Below the pieces are notes generated by a model. The model saw only the letters and a list, made by a program, of their open reading frames with translations. It did no database searches and was not told where the DNA came from. Source: Ditylenchus dipsaci (Eukaryota > Nematoda > Chromadorea > Rhabditida > Anguinidae). From it: a stretch of DNA of 64,000 nucleotides. Numbering within the stretch: position 1 is the stretch's first letter; each line of letters opens with the position of its first letter. The stretch is from assembly GCA_004194705.1 (NCBI GenBank), contig SADC01001367.1, positions 235,002-299,001 on the forward strand, written 5' to 3'. The position numbers and the translations under genes are program-made. This document shows positions 40,628 through 50,545 of this stretch, in pieces.

Positions 40628-40789
40628 GCCCCTCTTTTGTCCCTTCCCCTCCCAATACAGCCCTTTGTCCCTTTTTGAATTACTTTTCTAGTCTTTTTAT
40701 GACAAAAATATTACTTGAAATGGTTTCTAGACACTTTAAAAAACGTTATTTTAATGGGGTATAAGCCAGAAGGTCCGTGAGCAGGTATA

Positions 40790-41029
40790 CCGTATATGCT
40801 CTATTAATTAGACACCCCTAAGTTCAAAATCGTGTTTTTGGCATTGTGTTTTTGACCCACTTTTTGATCACTTCTCTCAGGCGAGTTACCACCCATTTTG
40901 TAGCTAGAAAGATGAGCTATCAAATGTTTGGTAACTTGCATGAGAGAAGTGATCAAAAAGTGGGTCAAAAACACAATGCCAAAACACGATTTTGAACTTA
41001 GGGGTGTCTAATTAATAGAGCATATACGG
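40790..41029. mobile_element. TA-flanked CCGTATATGCTCTATTAATT MITE
   Basis: CCGTATATGCTCTATTAATT and AATTAATAGAGCATATACGG are perfect inverted ends, flanked by TA (40788-40789, 41030-41031). Arms pair for about 100 bases (TTTTGGCATTGTGTTTTTGA against its complement). A half copy lies at 38180-38300. Confidence 0.8.
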
Positions 41030-42184
41030 TATGCAAGTACTTTTTTTAGATGGGGAGGGTCATATGGTAACTGTTAGAGCAAAAGCAAGTAGCGCGAGAT
41101 TTTCTTACATACTCTATACATGTTGTTATTAAATAAAGTTAAGGATGCCTAAACTTTTTATGGATGCCTAAACTTTTTATGGATGCCTAGACTTTCTATG
41201 GATGCCTAAATATTTAAGGATGCCGAAACTTTTTAAGGATGCCTAAAGTGGTTAAGGATGCCTAAACTGCAATTGTACCAAAATTATTACTTAAAAATGG
41301 TTTTTAAGTACTTATAAATAAGTTGGTTTGGGGGGGGTGTCGGAATACAATGGAATAGCTTTGGGGGGAGGGGTACAATGGAAAAGCGGCGAATTTTTAA
41401 ATTTCAAATCCTTGGCGTTATGATAAGGCGTTTCGTAACTTTTCGGTAAAATTACCGAAAAGTTACGAAACGCCTACGCACCACTTTTACCTTTTTTCTT
41501 AAATTTTATTTTCTCATCGGATATATTTTTACACTGTTTTGTAGCTGAGATTTTTCTCTTTCGGTTGAGTGGTCAAACACCCTAATTAAAAATAATTTTG
41601 AGCAAATCAGACCAACTTTTCTCTCAAAAAACCAAGATGAGCCGCAATCTTGGTTTTTTAATGAAAAGTTAGTCTGATTTATTCAAAATTATTTTAATTA
41701 AGGTGTTTGACCGAGAAAGATTTCAGCTACAAAACGGTGTAAAAATACCTTTGATGAGAAAAAAAGGCAAAAATAGTCAATGTCAAAAGGTAGCCGCAAA
41801 AGTCCCCACCCCCTTTAAGAGCATTCATTTTCTGAAAATTATTTCTTCGTGAGATCATCACAAGAAAACTCGGTCGCTCTCGATACATATTTCGAAACTA
41901 AAAAAGATGTTAAAAATAAGTTCAAATTTAGGGCTCATATCCCGAAATAGTTCCGAAAGTAGGGCTTAAAGGCAAATGTCCGCCAAAATCCAGGCTAAAA
42001 TTCACCACCTCAAATTTAGATGGCAAGAAATTTTTTTAGAAGCAACTTTAATTACACGTATTTGTGCTAAAAAGAAAGCCAAGATGTTAAGATGTCTAAG
42101 ATGTCCTTGAGGGTTCTGGAAAGAAAGACAACGTATGTAAGCAAAAAGTGCCAAAACTTGAGCTTGAACTTAAAAATGGCGACC

Positions 42185-42590
42185 CACGCATGCCAGATAC
42201 TATATAGAGAAGCTTGTCTCACTACGAAAACCACACTCATGTGTCTCTTCCGTTGTTTTTGATATTTTTTTCTGCAAGCAGAACATGCAATATCAAATCA
42301 ATTCCACTATTAATTCAACAGTGTATTATTAAACCTAATGCATTTTCGATGAGCTAACGTGTTATTTTGAATATCTTTCTAAAAGTCAACAGCAGCTCTG
42401 CTAAATGGTCCACGTAAAATCTCGTTTCGTAGGGTATTTTTTGAGTTTTGGTAATTCCTCTCAAATGACAATCCATATCTACAAACCAATTAATTATTAC
42501 CCATTTGAAAGGAAGTAAGTAGAGGTGTTGAAGCATAGCGATCCACTGTTTTGGTGACGAAAAATGTATTCTGCATCTTTTTGGGTGAAA
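42185..42590. other. No gene seen
   Basis: AT-rich sequence with small frames and no motif or bounded repeat. Confidence 0.35.
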
Positions 42591-43925
42591 AAAAAATCCG
42601 GGACCGGATGACCAAAAAATTCAGCCTGAGACGGGAATCGGGACCAAGAAAATCCGGGACGGAATAGTGATTTTCCCGGTCGGGACACAAAGAAAAAATT
42701 TTACAACAGAATCGGTTTTCAGAAAAATATGCACAAAATTTCGCCCCAGTTTTAAGTTAAAGACAAAATATATATATCCTCCGAGGGCTCCATACGCATT
42801 CGCGCCCACCCCAAAAAATATGCCTTAGTCTCCCCTGTTAATTTTTTAATTTTTCTAGGGCTCTGTTATGTCTTTGCGTTTCACGGTTCAGTTCACTGAC
42901 AATGATAGACTTATAGTCGATTTTAATGCTTGAAATGTTATTGATTTCTCTAGAAAGACAATAAAATGAATACCGTATTTCCTCTAAAATAGCCCTCTTC
43001 CAAATAGCCCCCCCCTCTACTTTGAGGGTCTGTATCTCGGAGCAGAGTAAATATTTTGCAAAGCTGTTTGATACGTTTTCTTAACTCCACGAGCTCTACC
43101 GATTCCACTTTTTAGATTCTTAATTTTCACCCAAAAATCTCGAAATCGAATTTAAATTTTTCTGAAAATTGGAGTTTGAATAAAATAGCCCGGGGGCTAT
43201 TTTAGAGGAAATACGGTAAATGGATAGTATTTGGTTGGTTTTGGTCAACCCAATCGGCCCATAAGTTCGCGGGTGGTTATACACAACTCGCAAGGCTTTT
43301 GCATGGGTTTCAGAAGTTTTGACTAATAAAGCCTTTAACAAATAAGCAGATGGGTTCCACAATTGAAATTTCGTGTTTTGATTTTAAGTTTGAAACCATC
43401 AAAAATTTTTGTTCTGTTTTTACAAATCCAATTTCGGTTGTGGAACCCATCAGCTAATTTTTAATGGCTTGCATTACCCAAACTTTATGAAACCCATGCA
43501 GAACCTTGCGAGCTGTGTATAAGGATCCGCGAACTTATGGACCAACCCAATATTTCATAACATTTATTTCGCCAAAAATCTTTTTTCTATCAAATTTCTG
43601 TATAAATGCAAAAGCTAGGTGAATAAAAGAAACTAGGTAAGGAAATTTTCAAACAACAGGAAGGACCACCGCACAATTTAAAAAAAACTCGAAGAAATCA
43701 GCAGCGGGTCAGGGCATATTTTTTTGGGGGTTTGAATTTCAAGACTGGACAGATTTTTTAAAGTCGGGACGGGACAGTAATTCCAGGAATCGGAAAATCG
43801 CCCCGGGACGGGACAGACTCAAATATGTTTCCGGGACGGGATCCGGGACGGGGAAAAACCCTAAAAACTCTCCGAGACGAGATGGGACGATCCGCCCCGT
43901 CCCGACCATCCTTTTATCCCTAGTA
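42590..43925. repeat. GGGACGGGA-word pair around a core
   Basis: Words GGGACCGGATGA, GGGAATCGGGACCA and CGGTCGGGACA (42597-42690) and an array of GGGACGGGA words (43760-43905) bracket about 1 kb. The right limit GACCATCCTTTTATCCCTA resembles a hAT-type end (TAGGGATAAAAGGATGG on the other strand). Contains the TA-flanked MITE at 42973-43216 and an inverted ATAAGTTCGCGGGTGGTTAT pair (about 43260, 43515-43540). Confidence 0.45.
42973..43216. mobile_element. TA-flanked CCGTATTTCCTCTAAAATAG MITE
   Basis: CCGTATTTCCTCTAAAATAG and CTATTTTAGAGGAAATACGG are perfect inverted ends with TA flanks (42971-42972, 43217-43218). Confidence 0.8.
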
Positions 43926-44289
43926 TATATCACAGGAAATCAAACATCCGACGGTTAACGGCCTAGAGGGCCAAAAATCCTGTGGCTAATTTACGGAAGG
44001 CAAAACTTCATACTCTTTTCTCTCTAGATAAAATCAGAGGATGAATTTACCAGAAGATGGATTAGCCATAGCCCCATATGCTTGCAGAAAAAAGTTTCGA
44101 AAACAACGTAAGAGACACATGAGTGTGGTTTTCGTAGCGAAACAAACATTTTAACAATATTTTGAAAATGCGTCGCGAACTGGCTGCGTCGCGAACTTGG
44201 CGTACCCAGAAAAATCGACCTTTAAAAAATCCCGACGTTTCCACTTTCGACTTTTAAGTCGAAAGTCGAAAACCATATTGAACAGTATC

Positions 44290-44835
44290 TCTATATAGTA
44301 TTTGGGTCGGGTGGGTCACACTTTTTCTGAATTTATGGTGTTCAAGACTGATTTTTTGCCACTTTTTGCAATTTTATGTTCGATATTTTTTCGGAACCCT
44401 CAAGTTCAACATCTTAAATTTCTTCTAAGCACAAATACAAATTGAAGATGCTTCTAAAAAATTTTCCTTGCCCTCAAATTGGAGATGGTGGATTTGGCCT
44501 GGATTTTTGGTGGATATTTGGGTTCAAGGCTGATTTTCTGAAAACTTTTGCAAACTAATGTTCTATATCTTTCCGGAACCCTCGAGTTCAACATCTTAGC
44601 TCTCTTTTGAGCACACTAACGTAAAATTGAAAATGCTTCTAAAAAATTTTTCTTTGCCCTCCAAATTAGTAGTGGTGGATTTAAGCCTGGATTTAAGGTG
44701 GATTTTTGTGTTCAAGCCCACTTTTCAGCCATTTTTTGCAAACTAATGTCAGATATCTCTACAGAACCCTCAAGTAAAACATCTTGGCTTTCTTTAAAGC
44801 ACAAATGCGTATTACAAGCCGAACAGGCGCCATCA
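44290..44835. repeat. Three diverged copies of a repeat unit
   Basis: The set AACCCTCAAGTTCAACATCTT / TTTGCCCTC / GGTGGATTT(T)TGTGTTCAAG (as separate motifs) occurs three times, spaced about 180 bases, with the opposite orientation to 38385-38665. Confidence 0.55.
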
Positions 44836-44984
44836 TCAACATGCACCCATTCGCAATTAATTTTTTTGGCGCGTTTTCAAACATTTTACATAGGGAATGG
44901 TTCGACAACCACCCGAAATTCGCCTCATAAAAATCAATCTTTTAGATCTTTTAGAATTTAAGCTTTTAGATTTAAAGGGGCGTG

Positions 44985-45235
44985 AATAGGGTTGGGTGAA
45001 GGAATATTTCCGGTTTATTATTCCGGTTTATTCCCGGTCCGAATCTAAGATTCGGACCGAAAACTCGGTGCGAATCGGTCCGAATCTTTTCGGTTTGTTT
45101 TTTTAGCGATCTTAATCGATTTTTTATAATTAAAAGAATTGGTTATTTGGAGAGAAAAGATTCGGACCGAATCAGACCGGAAAAAATTAGACCTGGATTA
45201 TTGCCCAGAATATTCCCGAAAAAGATTTGGAGCGG
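44985..45235. repeat. ATTCGGACCGAAT-word repeat, TAGGGTTGGG start
   Basis: Begins TAGGGTTGGGTGAAGG, close to the terminal TAGGGTTG of the hAT family, then TTCCGGTTTATT words and the palindromic word ATTCGGACCGAA several times. A right end matching GTTGGAATATGACCGC (complement, about 45235-45250) is possible but diverged. Confidence 0.45.
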
Positions 45236-45421
45236 TCATATTCCAACCTTTGGCATGCCCACGCCAAGGATGAGCTTTTGTAACTATTCGAGTAAAATAG
45301 TTACAAATTTTTGTATTTGAAAAATAGTTACAGCCTGTAACTATTTTGACTTTTGTTACTATTCTTGTAACTTTTTCTCGCCACATTTTTGGCTTTTGAC
45401 AATTCTGGAGTGGGTCTTAAG

Positions 45422-46074
45422 CATACCTGCACGGGCGCCGGCGCTGGCGCCGGGCGCCGGGCGGGCGCCGGCTAAAATATCTTAACAGTCGGGCGCGGCG
45501 CCCGGCGCCACTTCAGCTGCGGCGCGGCGCCCGGTGCCACATCAGCTGCGGCGCCGGCGCCTGAATGTCAAGATTTAGCTGTCTTTTCAGCTGTCTATAT
45601 ATACAAATTGTAGGCATACCCATCTCTTGACAAAAATAGCCAATGATTTATTAGCTATTCCCGCAAGTACTGCAGCTGCTGAGCGTATGTTCAGCATAAC
45701 AGCTATGTTGACAGCCGGCAGAAAAAGTTCCACTGGCCCAGTACTTTTAAAAATCAAAGCAATGCTTGTTTATAACCGCAACATGATAATTTTAATTTCT
45801 CATAATTGTTGCTATTCCTAATACAAAAAATTCTATTTAAAAACATAAAATGTTAGATTAGTCTTTGTTACATTCTATTATTTTATTTACAAAAATGGCT
45901 TGATGCTGGCGCCTGGCGCCGTATTTCCTCTTTTTAGGCGTCGGCGCCGACGCCGACGCCCGGCGCCGAATTAATTGTGGCGCCGGCGCCGACGCCGGCG
46001 CCCGGCGCCGATTTTTAGTAGACCCGGCGCCTGGGTCGGCGCCCGGCGCCGATTTTTCTCAGCGTGCAGGTATG
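45422..46074. mobile_element. hAT element with GCGCCGGGCGCC word arrays
   Basis: Ends CATACCTGCACG and CGTGCAGGTATG are inverted and flanked by the exact 8-bp duplication GTCTTAAG (45414-45421, 46075-46082). Both ends are dense arrays of GGCGCCGG/GGCGCCCGG words, extremely GC-rich against an AT-rich host. The interior keeps only the transposase C-terminus. 653 bp, so an internally deleted copy. Confidence 0.9.
45627..45821 (+). pseudogene. hAT transposase dimerisation domain
   Basis: The frame reads LAIPASTAAAERMFSITA then GRKSSTGPVLLKIKAMLVYN, the conserved C-terminal dimerisation motif of hAT transposases (IPASS-x-x-ERxFS ... R-x-x-L ... N). Only this last part remains inside the 653-bp element, so it is non-functional. 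It is the clearest single coding signal for hAT in this window. Confidence 0.8.
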
Positions 46075-46344
46075 GTCTTAAGCCATCTGGTTTTCGCCTG
46101 CCCGTGAAATTTTTACAAATTGACCAAATTGAATTTTTTTTAATTACTGATATCGTGCTGAAAAAACTACAGCAAGACAAAAATAGTTACACGCTGTAAA
46201 TATGTTTTATAATTATCAATTTCGTGGCGAGAATTTGTTACAAGAATAGTTACAAAGGTCAAAATAGTTACAGGCTGTAACTATTTTTCAAATACAAAAA
46301 TTTGTAACTATTTCCCGCAAATAGTTACAAAAGCTCATCCGTTG

Positions 46345-46755
46345 CCCACGCTAATAAGAGGTGGTGCTCGGGAATTCAATTTTTCAATTTGAAACCCAGT
46401 TGAAAGATCCTTACCGAGGTTCAATGATTAGGATATTTTTGAATTCTATCAGCGTGGGCATGCCCTTTAAAGGACCATGGTTTTGCGCGCAGTGGCATGT
46501 GCAAAATTTCAATTGGAGGGGACACTTCTCTTTCGTCTCGCATTGTACTTCTTGGAGTCGTTCGAAATGACTCGAAAAAGTACAGCATTAGACGAAAGAG
46601 AACTGTCTCCCGCCAATTCAAATTTTGCACATGCCGCTGCGCGCAAAAACCATGGTCCTTTAAAGGGCATGCCCACGCTGATAGAATTCAAAAATTATCC
46701 TAATCATTGAACCTCGGTAAGGATCTTTCGCGCGTGAAAACCATGGTCCTTTAAA
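46345..46755. repeat. Composite of palindromic MITEs (CTTTAAAGGACCATG)
   Basis: GCCCACGCTAATAAGAGGTG opens a left part; GCATGCCCTTTAAAGGACCATGG (46457-46479) starts an inverted unit ending CCATGGTCCTTTAAAGGGCATG (46650-46671) with ACTTCTCTTTCGTCTCG arms, and GCGTGGGCATGCCC/GATAGAATTCAAAAAT words repeat outside. At least two insertions of the same family nest here; frames on both strands mirror each other. Confidence 0.6.
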
Positions 46756-46759
46756 GACA

Positions 46760-47335
46760 GTTTCATATGCAAATCGACCGCGCTGAACACGAAATTTGTT
46801 GTCAGAATCTGAGATTTTTCTATAAAAATGAAAGTTTTACGTCAAAGTTTTTTCGAAATACTTTTTGAGAGTATGGATAAACATTCAAGAACCCTGTTAT
46901 TATGTTACTTTAAAACACTATCCAGTGCAGTTTTTTCGCTCTATTGCATAGTATATACTGTTCAATGAACAAACGGCCTTATCACTAGTTTTTTGCAAAT
47001 TTATGTGTTGACGACGTTTTTAAAAAAAATTCCGTTGATTAAAAGAATTTCATTTCTCCATCATAAACCAGTCAATTATATATCATTTAAAATAACCGTT
47101 ATCTGCGCTTTCTGTTACACTAAAATTGAATTAATCAATGAAAAAAATTAGCGAGATCTGCCCTTTTGTATTTGCATGAGCAGAAATCTCGACTTGGATG
47201 GTTCAGAAGACAGCTGACCCGCAGACCCGCAAGAATTTTTTTGAAAAAAGGTATGGCTATTTCCGTGTGATAATACGCAAACAGCTGCTATGCTGTTATT
47301 TAGAACGCTTGTTTTGAGACTTTATTTTTTTAATC
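46760..47335. other. No gene seen
   Basis: AT-rich sequence downstream of the F-box-like gene (which is on the minus strand), so it contains that gene's 3' flank. No repeat ends seen. Confidence 0.4.
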
Positions 47336-47340
47336 AAACT

Positions 47341-48217
47341 TTATACCTGTTTTAGCGATTTGAGCATTTGGTCGAAATCTAATTGTGAAGAATTACTAAA
47401 CAGCAAATACAAATCTCTAGATTCGTCATTTGTCAAGGGGTTTGAGTTAAGATAATTTACTATATCTTCAGTGTTGACCCGTGTTGTTTCATTGAGTAGC
47501 ACTATTAATTGGGGACACTGTTGTAGCTGTGAATAATCAAAAGGGGAAATCCATGAAGCAGTTGTCTACTACTGTCCTCTACTTTGTTGACATGCCATTC
47601 ATTGCACCATTCGTTTTTGCTAGTATAAATAACAGGGCTGTCCAAGTTCAGTTGAATTATTAACATTTGAGCCTTAGCAAAAGATTGAAGCAATTCAGCA
47701 GGTAGATCAGGGTAATGCATGGTTACTCGCAGACGCTGTCCTTTCCACAAATAACTAAGCTGGCAAATTTTGGAGGTAAATTGGTGACTGGATCTGGATG
47801 TAGGCTGCAAAAGCGAAATATTTGTTTCCTTTACTCTTAAATGTTTAGACTTCAGAAGGTTGTGGAGCTTGTAGAATTTCCACTGCAGCATAGATCATGT
47901 CCATGGACATCTAAATTGCGTGAAGTAACGTAAGGGATTCCCTTCCAACCTTGTGTCAGCACACCACTTTGTGGTACAGTAATGCTAATTGGACCATAAA
48001 TGCACACCTTCCAACCATAAACAATATCATTTCGCCCATTTATGTAACAGTCGCCAAGTGAGTCCAAGTAAACATATTTGACAAATCTGAATGGGGCACA
48101 GTTTTCGAATCTTTGTTTAATAAACAAGCCAACTGTTCTATTCACAGTTTGCAGTAGGTCCAACTCTTTGCGTGAAAAATAAGAAAATATTTCAAACAAT
48201 TGAGATACAGTTACCAT
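47341..48217 (-). CDS. F-box-like protein, nematode style
   Basis: From ATG at 48217: MVTVSQLFEIFSYFSRKELD then LLQTVNRTVGLFIKQRFENC and APFRFVKYVYLD. This has the layout of an F-box (a leucine-rich start, F-x-x-RKELD, QxVNR) followed by the PxR block seen in large nematode F-box families. Coding continues through two one-base frame breaks (about 47875 and 47515): QLSYLWKGQRLRVTMHYPDL in the second frame and VLLNETTRVNTEDIVNYLN in the third, ending TAA at 47341-47343. Without the breaks it is a single exon of about 290 codons. F-box proteins recruit substrates to SCF ubiquitin ligases; the substrate-binding part here matches nothing I can name. The family assignment rests on motif resemblance only. 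Confidence 0.6.
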
Positions 48218-48219
48218 TT

Positions 48220-48585
48220 TTACTTGCGGTCAAATTAAAGAGCACAGAATGTTTTAATTAAAATTGAAAATTTAAAAAAAGTTATCCTCTTTTTTATCAA
48301 TTATAACGATTTGATACTTGGTTAATCTATTATATAGTATTAGAGCTGTTCTGTCTGTTTGTGGACAATTTAACAATTTAATTGATTTTTTGAGTTAGTT
48401 TGACATGTTTTTGTTGTCATTTTTTCCAATTGAAGCTTGGAATCTCAGGAGTCGAATGGCTGTTTTAGATTTTGGTCGTTATATTTTTTTTGTTTACTTT
48501 TTGGGTCTTCAAGAGCAAACTGTGGTTTTTTGCTTCGAGAGTCAAAATCTCGGAGCCGTAAAAGTATAAGTACTCGAAATGATCA
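48220..48585. other. No gene seen; 5' flank of F-box-like gene
   Basis: AT-rich. Presumably holds the promoter of the minus-strand gene starting at 48217. No defined motif. Confidence 0.35.
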
Positions 48586-48587
48586 GA

Positions 48588-48895
48588 ACGATCAGCCGGG
48601 TGGATCCCAAGGTTTGTCGTTTAACTTTTGGATTGCTGAGCCTCTGGCTCGAAGCCTCAGGCCGGAAATGTGGGAGACCTTTTCGGCCGAATAATCAAAT
48701 ATGTTGAACATAGTTTTGAATACTAGGGCCTACCGCAAAAAAAAACTCTGGTATGCATGTTTTTTCATGCATACAGAGTCACTTTCTAGTGATTTGTGTC
48801 TAAGGTATGTGGGTGTGCGCATCTCAACTCCAAGCCCCCAAGCCCCCGAAGGGAGCGCAGGGGCTTGAGAGCTAGAGATGCGCGCATTACCGAGT
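48588..48895. repeat. GGCTGAGCC repeat plus GCGCATCTC module
   Basis: Second copy of the 39415-39730 arrangement: CTGAGCCTCTGGCTCGAAGC, TTTTCGGCCGAATAATCAAA, AGGGCCTACCGCA, then TGCATACAGAGTCACTTTC, GTCTAAGGTATGTGGGTGTG, GCGCATCTC and the GC hairpin; cut off after GAGATGCGCGCA. Confidence 0.6.
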
Positions 48896-49074
48896 AGCGT
48901 CAATTTTTGAGTTATTATTTTAAGGGTAGTTTAAAATAGTCTAAAGTGATTCGACGTGATTTTTGGTGATTTGGGACGTTTGGTTTTACAATTTTACCTT
49001 AGGAACATCAAACTATGCGAAAAAAATGTTTTTGCTATTCAAAAAAAATCGAAATGTTTGATATGCAAAATCGA

Positions 49075-49275
49075 GTAGTCGGAGGCGCGCCTCCGACTCC
49101 GAGTACTGTATGTGAACAAACAAGAGTCGGAGGCGGAGGAGGGCGCGTGAACACGAGTGTTCACATAGGTAGTCGGAGACGGAGTTAGAGGCGGAGTCAC
49201 AGTATGTGAACACCTGCGCGTCCGCCTCCGACTTTCGTGTCCACGTAGGAGTCGCAGTATGTGAACGTAGCTTAA
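49075..49275. repeat. GTCGGAGGCGG word array
   Basis: Words GTCGGAGGCG, CCTCCGACTCCG and GTATGTGAAC alternate in both orientations, ending GTATGTGAACGTAGCTTAAG. Same architecture as other word-tandem elements; no duplication found. Confidence 0.5.
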
Positions 49276-49284
49276 GGGGTGATT

Positions 49285-49645
49285 TAGAAGATGCTGGTTC
49301 GAATCCACCTGGGTGCATAACTTTTTTTTATCATAATTTTAGATATAAAACGACAAGCATTTGACTTTTCAGGTCATTTGGGTGAATACCCCTACTCTGC
49401 GGTTACCTGGATATTAACCAGCCCTTTTTAGTTTGGAAAAACTGATTTTTTACTTAAAATGATTTTTTTATTTTTAGGCCATCCAGGGGGATATCCACCT
49501 GGTCAGGAGGTACTCACTGCACGTTGTGGGGTTTGCGTGGGTGAAATATTGATTTTGGTTCTAACAATCCTAATTCCCCACACAATTTTAAGTTGGAAAA
49601 TGGGTTATTTTTTATTTTTACGAAATTTCTATTTTTAAGGTTTGT
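49285..49645. repeat. B-box repeat copy
   Basis: GATGCTGGTTCGAATCCACC (49290-49309), then GGGTGAATACCCCTACTC, GCCATCCAGG and GGTTTGCGTGGGTGAAA, matching blocks of 6770-7180 and 16980-17110. Confidence 0.5.
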
Positions 49646-49784
49646 TATTGGTTTAAGGGTGTTTAGGGCGGTTTGAAAGTAGTTTCGGATGTTTGGGATG
49701 GCTTGGAGTGGTTCGGACACAATCTAAAAAATTTCGAAAAAAAACTTCAAAATCTGCCTTGGTCCCCCTGTTATTTGAAAAAAA

Positions 49785-49915
49785 TTTTTGTCTGTCTTCG
49801 TCTGTCTCGCGAGACAAAAAGCACCATGTTTTGCGAGACATGTTACGTGACTCTGTCTCGCGAGACACATTTTTTGTCTCGCAAGAAGTGTCTCGTGTCT
49901 CGCATGAGTCTGGGA
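49785..49915. repeat. GTCTCGCGAGAC word array
   Basis: Palindromic word TGTCTCGCGAGACA twice, with half-words TGCGAGACATG and GTCTCGCAAG around it. The flanking AAATTTTTG and GGTTCGGAC words tie it to the B-box repeat to its left. Confidence 0.5.
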
Positions 49916-49929
49916 GGGCTTTTGTAAGG

Positions 49930-50540
49930 TTTCACTTCAAAACTGGATAAAATGACGTTTTTTCAAAAATAGTCAATAGTTCCTTTTTTTTAACTCACAC
50001 CTCTTATATCCAGGAGCAGCCACCTAGACTATGCAAATATAGAGATCGAACTACCAAAACCACTATTTTGTTGGGTTGCCGTGTGTTTCAGTCGTAACCT
50101 CTAAATGACCAAGGCTCATTGTATGATTTAGAATATGAATTTAGTCTACCGTCTACCGGGGGATTATTTTTCAACTCCCCTCCAGGGGTGTGGGGATTAA
50201 TAGAGGTTGTACGGTATCAATTACTTAAAAATTTTAACATATCTCTTGCGTAACCTTGCTACCAGTAAACCTACGCCAGTGACCACGAACGGCTTTTCTA
50301 TGCGATCATAAAATTGCGATACCTCAATATCTTTCTTGTTAGTCGGAGTTCTAACCAGTTAAGCTGTCGGTTCGCTTGATGTCTGTATCTAATTTTCTTG
50401 CTATCTGTCTGCTTCCCTCATGACTGATATTTTTACAATTTATTACAGCTTGGCACTTTTATTTTTATCGGACTAATAACTCAAACTACAACAAGTAAAA
50501 GTCTATCACCATCAAGTTACACCAAAGAATAAATTATTAT
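49930..50540. other. No gene seen
   Basis: AT-rich 3' flank of the ASCC3 gene on the minus strand. A half TA-type end (CTACCGTCTACCGGGGGATT ... ACGGTATC, 50145-50218) suggests one more small MITE. Confidence 0.35.
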
Positions 50541-50545
50541 TATAC

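Larger units (their letters stand above)
39914..41277. mobile_element. AAGGATGCCTAAAC-word element
   Basis: CAATTGCAGTTTAGGCATCC at the left and GGATGCCTAAACTGCAATTG at the right are perfect inverted 20-mers. The right side has six tandem copies of the word (A/T)GGATGCCTAAACTTTTTA (41145-41275); the left side keeps two. It contains later insertions at 40195-40330, 40435-40625 and 40790-41029. Confidence 0.65.
38690..41820. mobile_element. Composite inverted-repeat region, AAAAGGTAGCCGCAAAAGTC ends
   Basis: The block containing ACTTTTGCGGCTACCTTTTG (38711-38730) is inverted at about 41775-41800. Inside each is a copy of GGCGTTTCGTAAC with a TACCGAAAAGTTACGAAACG hairpin (38757-38811, 41426-41474). 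Between them lie an AAGGATGCC-word element, two GCGCATCTC modules and other insertions. No transposase recognised. Confidence 0.5.
45268..46340. mobile_element. ATAGTTACA-word element, split by a hAT
   Basis: GGATGAGCTTTTGTAACTAT at the left and GTTACAAAAGCTCATCC at the right, with AAATAGTTACAGNCTGTAACTATTT words inside both ends. Removing 45422-46074 and one copy of GTCTTAAG restores a continuous arm like that at 26080-26120. Confidence 0.65.
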
